A stretch of DNA of 22,458 nt, taken from JBGSIZ01 sp041742255. GTDB lineage: Bacteria > Pseudomonadota > Alphaproteobacteria > Rhodobacterales > Rhodobacteraceae. The stretch covers positions 1 to 22,458 of the forward strand of contig JBGSIZ010000088.1 of NCBI GenBank assembly GCA_041742255.1, read 5' to 3'. A model generated the notes under the pieces. The model saw only the letters and a list, made by a program, of their open reading frames with translations. It was not told where the DNA came from and searched no databases. The translations under genes were made by a program, and so were the position numbers. This document shows positions 15,515-22,458 of this stretch, piece after piece (position 1 is the stretch's first letter; every line of letters starts with the position of its first letter).

Positions 15515-16789
15515 TTAACGAAGGATCGAACGGCCCGCGTATTGCGCCGTTTCGCCAAGCATTTCTTCGATCCGGATCAACTGGTTATACTTTGCCAGAC
15601 GGTCCGACCGCGACAGCGACCCGGTTTTGATCTGGCCGCAGTTGGTGGCGACGGCGAGGTCGGCGATGGTCGCGTCTTCGGTTTCGCCGGACCGGTGCGA
15701 CATCACGCAGGTGTAGCGCGCCCGGTGGGCCATATCGACCGCCTGCAGCGTTTCGGTGAGCGTGCCGATTTGATTGACCTTGACCAACAGCGAATTGGCG
15801 GTTCCTGTCTTGATCCCCTGGGCCAGCCGTTCCGGGTTGGTCACAAAGAGGTCGTCGCCAACCAGTTGCAATTTGTGGCCAAGCGCGTCGGTGAGCGCCT
15901 TCCAGCCGTCCCAATCGTCTTCGGCCATGCCGTCTTCGATGCTGATGATCGGGTAGTCGGCGGCGAGGGCGGCGAGGTAGGCGACGTTTTCGGCGGAGGT
16001 CAGCGATTTGCCTTCGCCTTTCATCTCATACTTGCCGCCTTTGTAGTATTCGGTCGCCGCGCAATCGAGCGCCAGATAGATGTCCTGACCCGGTTTATAG
16101 CCCGCCTTTTCAATCGAGCGCAGAATGAAATCAAGGGCTTCGCGCGCAGAGCTGATGTTTGGTGCAAAGCCGCCTTCGTCACCGATGCCGGTGGAGAGGC
16201 CCGCGTCGTGCAGTTCCTTTTTCAAGGTGTGGAACACTTCGGACCCCATCCGCACAGCCTCGCGGATGTTGGTGGCCGCGACCGGCATGATCATGAATTC
16301 CTGAATGTCGATCGGGTTGTCGGCGTGTTCGCCGCCGTTGATGATGTTCATCATCGGCACCGGAAGCATCCGCGCGGACGTGCCGCCGATGTAGCGGTAG
16401 AGCGGTTGGGTGGTGAAATCCGCCGCCGCCTTGGCCACGGCCATCGACACGCCCAAGATCGCGTTGGCCCCAAGCCGGCCCTTGTTCGCGGTGCCGTCCA
16501 GTTCGATCATCGCCATGTCGATGTCGATTTGTTCGGTGGCGTCGTAGCCAAGGATCGTCTCGGCAATTTCGCCGTTCACGGCGGCGACCGCGTCCAGCAC
16601 GCCCTTGCCTTTGTAGCGGGATTTGTCGCCGTCGCGTTTTTCGACCGCTTCATAGGCCCCGGTGGACGCGCCCGAGGGCACCGCTGCCCGGCCCATGGTG
16701 CCATCGTCCAGAATGACGTCAACCTCGACCGTGGGGTTGCCCCGGCTGTCAAGGATTTCGCGGGCGTGAATGTCGATGATCGTGCTCAT
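15515..16789 (-). CDS. eno: Enolase
   Basis: Glycolytic enzyme interconverting 2-phosphoglycerate and phosphoenolpyruvate in the cytoplasm, and often an RNA-degradosome partner. It has 424 residues from the ATG at 16789 (N-terminus MSTIIDIHAREILDSRGNPT, GGAG 6 nt upstream); the in-frame ATG at 16810 adds seven unlikely residues. Catalytic and metal residues are all present: the SGASTGAYEA loop (39-48), Glu205 in GDEGGFAPN, metal ligands Asp242, Glu285 and Asp312, catalytic Lys337 in LLVKVNQIGTLTET, and the signature SHRSGETEDATIADLAV (364-380). It follows the EamA gene by 47 bp and is followed by the DUF985 gene after 13 bp. Confidence 0.98.
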   Translation of the reverse strand: MSTIIDIHAREILDSRGNPTVEVDVILDDGTMGRAAVPSGASTGAYEAVEKRDGDKSRYKGKGVLDAVAAVNGEIAETILGYDATEQIDIDMAMIELDGTANKGRLGANAILGVSMAVAKAAADFTTQPLYRYIGGTSARMLPVPMMNIINGGEHADNPIDIQEFMIMPVAATNIREAVRMGSEVFHTLKKELHDAGLSTGIGDEGGFAPNISSAREALDFILRSIEKAGYKPGQDIYLALDCAATEYYKGGKYEMKGEGKSLTSAENVAYLAALAADYPIISIEDGMAEDDWDGWKALTDALGHKLQLVGDDLFVTNPERLAQGIKTGTANSLLVKVNQIGTLTETLQAVDMAHRARYTCVMSHRSGETEDATIADLAVATNCGQIKTGSLSRSDRLAKYNQLIRIEEMLGETAQYAGRSILR

Positions 16790-16836
16790 GGTGGGCTCCA
16801 GTCTGGCCACATCGGGGCCATGTTAGCGTTAACGGC

Positions 16837-17730
16837 TTATACCGCGGGTTGCGGCGAAAGGGAAGCGCGGCGGCGGCTTTGCGCCTCTCGCACGAACGTA
16901 TAAAGACCCGAGGCCACGATGATCGCGGCGCCGAGCAGGGTGTAAAAATCAAGTGTTTCGCGGAATACGAAGAACCCCACCAGAAGCCCGAAAACGATCC
17001 GGGCATACCGGAAGGGCGCGATGAACGCGATGTCCCCCGCCCGCATGGCCGCGATGATGCAATAGAGCGCCGGAACGCCGGAAATCAGGATCCCCGCCAG
17101 CATGAGCCAAGCGCGCGTGTCGGGCACCACAAGGTTGTCGCCCGTGACGCCAAGCGCCAGAAGTCCCGCCGGGATGGTTGACAGAAACCCGAGTGTCGAG
17201 AGTTGTACCGTGCTGATAGATTGCCGCACCTGCCGTGTCACCAGATCCCGCGCCGACATGGCGATGACCCCCATGACCGCAAGGAGTGCCGCAAGGTCGA
17301 ACCCCGCCCCAAACGGCCGCAACACGATCAGAACGCCGAACAGCCCCACAAAAATGGCCGTCCATCGCCGCCATCCGACCTGTTGCCCAAGAAACAGCGA
17401 CGCCCCCATTGTGACCAACAGCGGGCTGGCCTGAATGATGGTGGTGACGACCGAAACGGGGACCAGCGCAAGGGCCGCCACAAACCCGAGGGACGCAATG
17501 GATTCGAACAAGACCCGCAGCCCCGATGCCCCCCGCAGCATCGAGAGCCGGATCGGCGGCAGCCCTCGCGCCACCGCGAAGGCCCCGTAGATCAGGCCTC
17601 CGCCCACGCCCGTCATGATGAGGATTTGCCCCACCGGCACGCTGTCTGCCATCAGTTTGATGAACATATCCTCGATCGCAAAGCCCGCCATGGCTATGAT
17701 CATCAGAACGGCACCGCGGATGTTGTCCAA
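16837..17730 (-). CDS. EamA-family (drug/metabolite transporter) membrane protein
   Basis: Inner-membrane protein of 297 residues with about ten hydrophobic helices in two EamA repeats. Repeat 1 begins AVLMIIAMAGFAIEDMFIKL. The boundary lies near LIVLRPFGAGFDLAALLAVMG, and repeat 2 runs to LLGAAIIVASGLYTFVREA. A basic tail (QSRRRASLSP) follows on the cytoplasmic side. The DMT superfamily includes exporters of amino acids and other metabolites; the substrate cannot be told. The start is TTG at 17730, supported by AAGGGG 8 nt upstream and by the position of the first helix; no ATG fits before the first helix. It lies 162 bp after the broken zntB-like gene. Confidence 0.88.
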   Translation of the reverse strand: MDNIRGAVLMIIAMAGFAIEDMFIKLMADSVPVGQILIMTGVGGGLIYGAFAVARGLPPIRLSMLRGASGLRVLFESIASLGFVAALALVPVSVVTTIIQASPLLVTMGASLFLGQQVGWRRWTAIFVGLFGVLIVLRPFGAGFDLAALLAVMGVIAMSARDLVTRQVRQSISTVQLSTLGFLSTIPAGLLALGVTGDNLVVPDTRAWLMLAGILISGVPALYCIIAAMRAGDIAFIAPFRYARIVFGLLVGFFVFRETLDFYTLLGAAIIVASGLYTFVREAQSRRRASLSPQPAV

Positions 17731-17892
17731 AGTTCAGCCCCTTGTTTCCTGCGGTGGCAGGTGCACCCATCCGGTTTTACCCGGTTCACGGACGCGCGCG
17801 ATCCAGTGGAAGCCGGGTCCGTCAACGCGCCCTTGCGGTTGTGCGCGGTGTAGCGCGGGCAGGGCCGGGATGCCACCCTTTTTGCGGTCCCG

Positions 17893-18855
17893 TCAGAGCC
17901 AGCGCCGCCAGCGCAGAACCCCGAACAACGCCACGCCAAGTGCCGCAAGTCCGCCCAGAAACCATTGAAACGCTTGCGGATTATCCTGACCGGGGATGCC
18001 AGCAAGGTTGACGCCGAACACGCCCGTCAGAAACCCCAGCGGCAGAAAGATCGCCGCGATCACGGACAGGACCTAGCCGTTTTTGTTCAGCCGCATGGAT
18101 TGTTGCAGATCAAGGTGGTCCGCCAAGGCCCCGAGCCGTTCGCGGACCTCGGCCAGTTCCTCGACCGTACGGGTCGCCCGGTTAGCCGTTTCATGGAGCC
18201 GCGCCTGCGCCAGCTTGGGCAGGATCGGCGTCTGGATTTCCGACAAGCGGTGCAGCGCGTCCGTCATCGGTCCTACATGTCGCCGCAGTTTGATGACCAT
18301 GCGCCGGTCTGTCGCGAGGCCGGGCAAGGTGTTGTTACCGTTGTCATAAACGGATTCTTCCATGTCGTCTGTCCGCTGTTCCAGATCGAGAGACACCGTT
18401 TCGATCCGTTCCACCAGACGGTCCGCCAAACGCGCCAGAAAATCCGCGGGTGACCGGGGCGCGTGCCCCGTGCCGCAGTCCGTGCGGATGTCGTCGAGCG
18501 CGTAAATCCGCCGCCGTCGCACGCTGACAATCAGGTGGTCTGTCACCCAGAGCCGCAGCGCGACCATATCCGCGAGGTTGGCCCCGTCGTTCAGGTTGAT
18601 CCCCCGGAACGTGACGATCAGTCCGTCGCCTGTGGGGTCCACCCTGGGCCGCGTTTCCAGCGCCTGAAGTGAATGCGCGGCCGTGGCGGGAAGATGTGCC
18701 GTGAGCCAGTCGGTTACGCCGGGGTCGCGCAGGTCAAAATGCAGCCAGCGGTAGCGTGCGGCGTCGCGGGGCGTGACAGTCAGGCTGTGGACCGGATGCA
18801 GGGTTCCGTCCGGGTCGACGTCGCAGGAAAAGAGGGGTTTGGGGTCAATGGCCAC
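17893..18855 (-). pseudogene. zntB: ZntB/CorA-type divalent-cation transporter gene interrupted by an in-frame amber codon
   Basis: From GTG at 18855 (AAAGGCGG upstream) the frame reads 260 residues of the CorA/ZntB cytoplasmic domain: YRWLHFDLRDPGVTDWL, VTDHLIVSVRRRRIYALDDI, long helices with MVIKLRRHVGPMTDAL, and ending LQQSMRLNKNG. It then hits TAG at 18073-18075. Without any frameshift, the same frame continues for 59 codons to TGA at 17893. That part gives VLSVIAAIFLPLGFLTGVFG then VN, the membrane helix and the family's GxN selectivity motif, followed by a second helix (FQWFLGGLAALGVALFGVLRW) and RRWL. Family members have Tyr at the stopped position, so one base change (TAC or TAT to TAG) explains it. 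All membrane segments lie after the stop, so the truncated product could not transport. A recent mutation, a sequencing error or suppression are the options. Confidence 0.88.
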
Positions 18856-18946
18856 GGTGCCCGCCTTTGGTTTTGTGCGTAGTCTTGCGGGAAAACAGGG
18901 TGCGAGGTGTCATGGCCGGGTCCAGAGTTTTGGATACCCCGATTGG

Positions 18947-19861
18947 CTAGCATGGGGGGGCAGGTGTGCCAATGTTTTTGGCGCGGCCCGTGCCGGAGCC
19001 CCGCCCGAGCGCCAGCCATGTCCCGCCAAGCCGGTGTGGTTGTGCCCCGCTGCCCAGTTTGAACCGTGCGAGGCTGCCCCCCGGTCCGCTGTCCACGGGG
19101 CCAAGGTCGAGCCGCACGACGCCTTGATCCTCCAACCAGTCTGCTGCGCGGGTCAGGATCATATTATGTGCGTTTGTGGTTCTGCCAATATTTCCGGTCC
19201 ATCCGATATGGTAAGTTGCGACCGACCCGTGCCGCACGAAAATCATGGCCGCCACGGGATCGCCCGCATGGTGCGCCACGAAAATGCGCAAGGCCGAGGG
19301 TGCGCAGGCCGCCAGTGCAGTGCAAAGCGACAGCGGCAAGGCGGTGTAGCGCCGGGATTTGCGCTGCTTCGTTTCCAGATCGCAAATCCATGCGGCCCAC
19401 GCCCCGGCAAAGGGGTGGTGCGTGATCGTCAGCCCAGCGTTTTCCGCTGCGACAAGCCGGTTGCGCCATTTGCCGTGCATCCGCGCCCGCCGCGCCGATT
19501 GTCCCCCGGTCAGGTCCAGCCGCGCAACCGTCACGGGGGTAATGATTTGCCGGAACCCTGCTGCCCGAAGCGCCGAGCCATCATCGGTGTCCGGTGTCAG
19601 AACCCGCGCCCCGTGTGCCCGCAAGGTCGCATAGCCCTGCGTCCGGTCAGAGGCGGGCAGGGCGGCCCCCCACACCGGCCCTTGGCTGACCAGACCGACG
19701 GGGCCCAGCAGCGGCAAATGCCGCAGCACCAGTTGCACGAGCGTATCCCCCGGCAGCGGCACCGTCGCTACCTGACGCCCCAGACGGTCAAGCGCCCGCC
19801 CAAAAAGCGGGTGTTGCTGCAAGGGCAGGGCGAGGCGGGTGTGCAGGCCGGACATATCCAT
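18947..19861 (-). CDS. GNAT / FemAB-like N-acyltransferase
   Basis: Cytoplasmic protein of 304 residues resembling the Acetyltransf_6 (BioF2/FemAB-like) group of the GNAT superfamily. The second half contains the acyl-CoA or aminoacyl-binding core: HGKWRNRLVAAENAGLTITH, LRIFVAHHAGDPVAAMIFVR, SVATYHIGWTGNIGRTTNAH, NMILTRAADWLEDQGVVRLD and LGPVDSGPGGSLARFKLGSG. The N-terminal half is Leu-rich and less conserved. Members act on cell-wall or polysaccharide precursors or small molecules; the substrate here is unknown. The start is not secure: ATG at 19861 and ATG at 19855 are both possible, neither with a strong ribosome site. It ends in TAG, 91 bp upstream of the zntB-like gene. Confidence 0.78.
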   Translation of the reverse strand: MDMSGLHTRLALPLQQHPLFGRALDRLGRQVATVPLPGDTLVQLVLRHLPLLGPVGLVSQGPVWGAALPASDRTQGYATLRAHGARVLTPDTDDGSALRAAGFRQIITPVTVARLDLTGGQSARRARMHGKWRNRLVAAENAGLTITHHPFAGAWAAWICDLETKQRKSRRYTALPLSLCTALAACAPSALRIFVAHHAGDPVAAMIFVRHGSVATYHIGWTGNIGRTTNAHNMILTRAADWLEDQGVVRLDLGPVDSGPGGSLARFKLGSGAQPHRLGGTWLALGRGSGTGRAKNIGTPAPPC

Positions 19862-19907
19862 GCCCGATGTTAAGACATCCGAAACCTAAGCCATGGTTAA
19901 TGGGCAC

Positions 19908-20051
19908 ATGAAAAAGAGACAAACGCCGAGTGTTTTTGCCCACCGGATGGACCCGCCCCGCCTGACCCCGCTGGGGGCAGCGTTGGTTGCGGCCGCCGTT
20001 GCGGTGCCGGGGGGCGTGATCCTGTGGCTGGTGGAGCTAGTGGTTTTCTAG
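19908..20051 (+). CDS. Possible small single-helix membrane protein
   Basis: ORF of 47 residues on the plus strand: a basic start (MKKRQTPSVFAHRMDPPRL), then a hydrophobic stretch (ALVAAAVAVPGGVILWLVEL) and a short VVF end, consistent with an inner-membrane miniprotein with its N-terminus inside. The TAG at 20049-20051 lies within tyrS, so the two genes overlap tail to tail by 15 bp. It fills the gap between tyrS and the acetyltransferase gene, from which it diverges. There is no clear ribosome site, and an in-frame ATG at 19893 is also possible. I do not recognise a family. Confidence 0.5.
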   Translation: MKKRQTPSVFAHRMDPPRLTPLGAALVAAAVAVPGGVILWLVELVVF

Positions 20052-21293
20052 CTGCACCAAGGCGTGCCGTTTCTTGCCCGCGCTGAGTTTCAGGGGCTGC
20101 GCAAGGTCGCCCGCCGTGACCATCAACCCTGCGTCCGTCAAGGGCGCATCGTTGAGCCGCGCGCCGTTGTCGGTGATCAGACGCTTGGCCTCTTTGCCTG
20201 TCGCCGCCAGACCCGTGCGCACGATGAGTTGCGCGATGGAGATGCCCGCGCCGACCTCGGCCAAGGTCAGGGTCAGGGTGGGCAGATCGTCGCCCACGCC
20301 GCCATGTTCGAACACCTCGCGCGCTGTCGCCTCGGCGGCGGTGGCGGCGTCCGCACCGTGCAGCAACGTGGTGACCGCGTTGGCAAGGATGATCTTGGCC
20401 TGATTGATTTCCGCCCCGCCAAGGGACCCCAGCCGGTTGCAGTCCTCCACGGGCAATTCCGTGAAAATCTTGAGGAATTTTCCGGTGTCGGCGTCGGTTG
20501 TGTTCCGCCAGAACTGCCAGAATTCATAAGGCGACAGCATGTCCCCGTTCAACCAGACGGCCCCGCCCTGACTTTTCCCCATTTTGCGACCGTCCGAGGT
20601 CGTCAAAAGCGGCGTGGTCAGGCCGAAAATCTGTTGGTCCAGAACCCGACGCGTCAGGTCAATCCCGTTGACGATGTTGCCCCATTGATCCGACCCGCCC
20701 ATCTGCAACAGGCAGCCATAGCGCCGGTTGAGTTCAAGGAAATCATAGGCTTGCAAGATCATGTAGTTGAATTCGAGGAACGACAGCGATTGTTCCCGGT
20801 CCAGCCGCGATTTGACCGACTCGAAGGCCAGCATCCGGTTGACCGAGAAATACCGCCCGATGTCCCGCAGGAAATCGAGGTAGTTCAGCCCATCCAGCCA
20901 TTCGGCGTTGTTGAGCATGACAGCGTCTGTCGCCCCGGTCCCATACGTCAGGTATTTGCCGAACACCTGTTGCATGCCCGCGATGTTGGAAGCGATGGCG
21001 TCCGCGTCCAGCAACGGCCGTTCGTCCGACCGAAACGACGGATCCCCCACCTTGGTCGTGCCGCCGCCCATAAGCGTAATCGGTTTGTGCCCGGTTTTTT
21101 GCAACCAGCGCAGAACCATGATGTTCATGAGGTGCCCCACATGCAGCGATTTCGCCGTCGCATCATAGCCGATATAGGCGGGCACGGTCCCTTTGATCAG
21201 TGCCTCATCCAGCCCCTGATAATCCGTGCAATCGGCCAGAAAGCCGCGCGCCATCATGATCGTCATGAATTCGGATTTGGGATGGTAGGTCAT
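20037..21293 (-). CDS. tyrS: Tyrosyl-tRNA synthetase
   Basis: Class I aminoacyl-tRNA synthetase that charges tRNA-Tyr, cytoplasmic. It has 418 residues from the ATG at 21293 (N-terminus MTYHPKSEFM, AAGGACACGATC upstream); the frame back to 21431 overlaps anmK and lacks family similarity. The Rossmann fold shows IGYDATAKSLHVGHL with the HIGH-type motif HVGH (51-54), LMGGGTTKVGDPS, the tyrosine-binding QMGGSDQWGN (197-206) and the KMSKS-type loop KMGKS (237-241). A C-terminal S4 RNA-binding domain (about 350-418) ends KKRHALVQLENH. Divergent from anmK, with 64 bp between the start codons. Confidence 0.97.
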   Translation of the reverse strand: MTYHPKSEFMTIMMARGFLADCTDYQGLDEALIKGTVPAYIGYDATAKSLHVGHLMNIMVLRWLQKTGHKPITLMGGGTTKVGDPSFRSDERPLLDADAIASNIAGMQQVFGKYLTYGTGATDAVMLNNAEWLDGLNYLDFLRDIGRYFSVNRMLAFESVKSRLDREQSLSFLEFNYMILQAYDFLELNRRYGCLLQMGGSDQWGNIVNGIDLTRRVLDQQIFGLTTPLLTTSDGRKMGKSQGGAVWLNGDMLSPYEFWQFWRNTTDADTGKFLKIFTELPVEDCNRLGSLGGAEINQAKIILANAVTTLLHGADAATAAEATAREVFEHGGVGDDLPTLTLTLAEVGAGISIAQLIVRTGLAATGKEAKRLITDNGARLNDAPLTDAGLMVTAGDLAQPLKLSAGKKRHALVQLENH

Positions 21294-21357
21294 GATCGTG
21301 TCCTTGGGGTTTGGTTTGCCGCACTCTATAAGTGCCCGGTGGGCCAAGGGGAAGCGG

Positions 21358-22455
21358 ATGTTGAAAACGGGAAAGTTGCGCGTGTTGGGCGCGATGTCGG
21401 GCACGTCGCTGGATGGTGTCGATGCCGCCATTGTCGAAACCGACGGTGTGGAGGTGACCGGGTTTGGGGAAACCGCGTTCCGCCCTTATTCCGAAGCCGA
21501 GCAAGCCGTTTTGCGCGCCGCCTTGGGCCAATGGGACGGCACGCAGGTGCAAGCCGCCGCCGAAGTGATCGAGGCCGCCCATATCGAGGTTCTGGCCGGG
21601 TTTGACCGGGTGGATTTGGTCGGATTTCATGGACAGACCTTGGCCCATGACCCCAAAGGGCGGGGCACGTTGCAGGTGGGCGATGGCCGCGTTGTGGCGC
21701 AGGCGCTGGGGCGGCCTGTGGTCTGGGATTTCCGGTCTGCCGATGTGCGGTTGGGCGGCGAGGGTGCCCCACTGGCCCCGTTTTACCATCACGCGCTGGC
21801 CCGGCGCATGGCCGCACAGGCCCCGGTGGCGTTCTTGAACCTTGGCGGCGTGGGGAACCTGACGTGGGTTGATCCCAGCCATGATCGGCCCGAGGTGCCC
21901 GGTGCCTTGCTCGCGTTTGATACCGGGCCCGCCAATGCTCCGGTCAATGATCTGATGCGCGCCCGGTTCGGGACCGACCGCGATACCGGCGGCGCGCTGG
22001 CCGCGACGGGCGATGTTGCCGAGGACGTCATTGCCCGGTTTCTGGAGCATCCGTTCTTCTATCGGATGCCGCCGAAATCGTTGGACCGCGATGCATTTAC
22101 CGGGCTGGTCCGCGCCGTTGCTGACCTGCCCGATGCCGATGCCGCCGCCACCTTGACCGCCGCCGCCGCGATGGCTGTGGTCAAGGCGATGGAGCATTGT
22201 CCGGACCCCCCCGACCGCGTTCTGGTCACGGGCGGCGGGCGGCACAATCCAACCCTGATGGCGATGTTGGCGGCCGGTTTGGATTGCCCTGTGGTGCCAG
22301 TAGAGTCGGCCGGGTTTGATGGGGACATGCTGGAGGCGCAGGCCTTTGCCTATCTGGCCGCCCGTGTGGCCCGTGGGTTGCCCACGTCCTGCGCCACCAC
22401 AACCGGGGTGCGCGCCGCCGTGGGGGGCGGGACCATCAGCCGCCCCGACGGCTGA
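21358..22455 (+). CDS. anmK: Anhydro-N-acetylmuramic acid kinase
   Basis: Peptidoglycan-recycling enzyme: hydrates and phosphorylates 1,6-anhydro-MurNAc to MurNAc-6-phosphate using ATP, in the cytoplasm. It has 365 residues from the ATG at 21358 (AAGGGGAAGCGG upstream), the usual size; the ATG at 21292 adds 22 residues that overlap tyrS. ASKHA-fold motifs are present: GAMSGTSLDGVDAAIV (11-26, phosphate loop), GFHGQTLAHDP, VVWDFRSADVRLGGEGAPL (substrate and catalytic Asp region), FLNLGGVGNLTWV, FDTGPANAPVNDLM and VTGGGRHNPTLM (adenosine site). The C-terminal TTTGVRAAVGGGTISRP is typical. The stop is 3 bp before the window ends. MurQ and other recycling genes are not in view. Confidence 0.96.
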   Translation: MLKTGKLRVLGAMSGTSLDGVDAAIVETDGVEVTGFGETAFRPYSEAEQAVLRAALGQWDGTQVQAAAEVIEAAHIEVLAGFDRVDLVGFHGQTLAHDPKGRGTLQVGDGRVVAQALGRPVVWDFRSADVRLGGEGAPLAPFYHHALARRMAAQAPVAFLNLGGVGNLTWVDPSHDRPEVPGALLAFDTGPANAPVNDLMRARFGTDRDTGGALAATGDVAEDVIARFLEHPFFYRMPPKSLDRDAFTGLVRAVADLPDADAAATLTAAAAMAVVKAMEHCPDPPDRVLVTGGGRHNPTLMAMLAAGLDCPVVPVESAGFDGDMLEAQAFAYLAARVARGLPTSCATTTGVRAAVGGGTISRPDG

Positions 22456-22458
22456 CCC

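Noticed and set aside
15482..16903. 473-residue plus-strand frame opposite eno
   Set aside because: Antisense shadow of the highly conserved enolase gene.
17734..17892. Minus-strand frame directly after the zntB-like stop, ending PGKTGWVHLPPQETRG
   Set aside because: It looks somewhat protein-like, but it has no usable start codon in frame and rare-codon content. Kept only as a possible remnant or chance frame.
20064..21605. 513-residue plus-strand frame opposite tyrS running into anmK
   Set aside because: Antisense to tyrS and out of frame with anmK; both of those are certain genes.
1..22458. CRISPR array, prophage, transposase or defence island
   Set aside because: No regularly spaced repeats beyond the two-copy 56-mer, and no integrase, transposase, nuclease or phage-like proteins in any plausible frame.

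Overview
The window is GC-rich bacterial chromosomal DNA. It most likely comes from an alphaproteobacterium of the Rhodobacteraceae/Roseobacter group. This is inferred from protein style: a ~1,220-residue class II ribonucleotide reductase beginning MKIDRTFT, a two-domain cold-shock protein, the PpiD-TrpE pairing and a FabI-type enoyl reductase. It was not tested by a database search. Nearly all of the DNA is coding, and most genes are housekeeping genes.

Layout. (1) Positions 3-764, plus strand: the 3' part of a divergent polysaccharide deacetylase gene. (2) Positions 852-6847, minus strand: a run transcribed in the order fabI, xanthine phosphoribosyltransferase, class I/II aminotransferase, ppiD, trpE. 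(3) Positions 6998-8816, plus strand: pdxH (divergent from fabI), a double cold-shock-domain protein, a secreted DUF192 protein and tRNA-Pro(UGG). (4) Positions 8830-9297, minus strand: a small lipoprotein. (5) A 512-bp gene-free stretch with a good NrdR-box candidate, then nrdJ at 9810-13475. (6) Positions 13476-13869: a gene-free, highly structured stretch with an exact 56-bp duplication, each copy carrying a textbook intrinsic terminator, and four small palindromes between the copies. (7) Positions 13870-15027: a secreted outer-membrane beta-barrel protein whose N-terminal third is clearly more AT-rich than the rest. (8) Positions 15082-21293, mostly minus strand, in the order of transcription: tyrS, a GNAT/FemAB-like acetyltransferase, a zntB/corA-type transporter gene broken by an in-frame amber codon, an EamA-type exporter, enolase and a DUF985 cupin. 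A small membrane-protein ORF lies on the opposite strand between tyrS and the acetyltransferase gene. (9) Positions 21358-22455, plus strand: anmK, divergent from tyrS and complete just before the window ends.

How it fits together. The genes cover fatty acid synthesis (FabI), purine salvage (Gpt), tryptophan synthesis (TrpE), envelope protein folding (PpiD), vitamin B6 (PdxH), B12-dependent deoxynucleotide synthesis (NrdJ), glycolysis (enolase), tRNA charging (TyrS) and cell-wall recycling (AnmK). I see no defence island, prophage, CRISPR array or biosynthetic cluster, and no wholly new system. The items most worth a second look are the amber-interrupted zntB-like gene, the duplicated terminator/palindrome block after nrdJ, the compositionally mosaic outer-membrane protein beside it, and the nrdJ control region.
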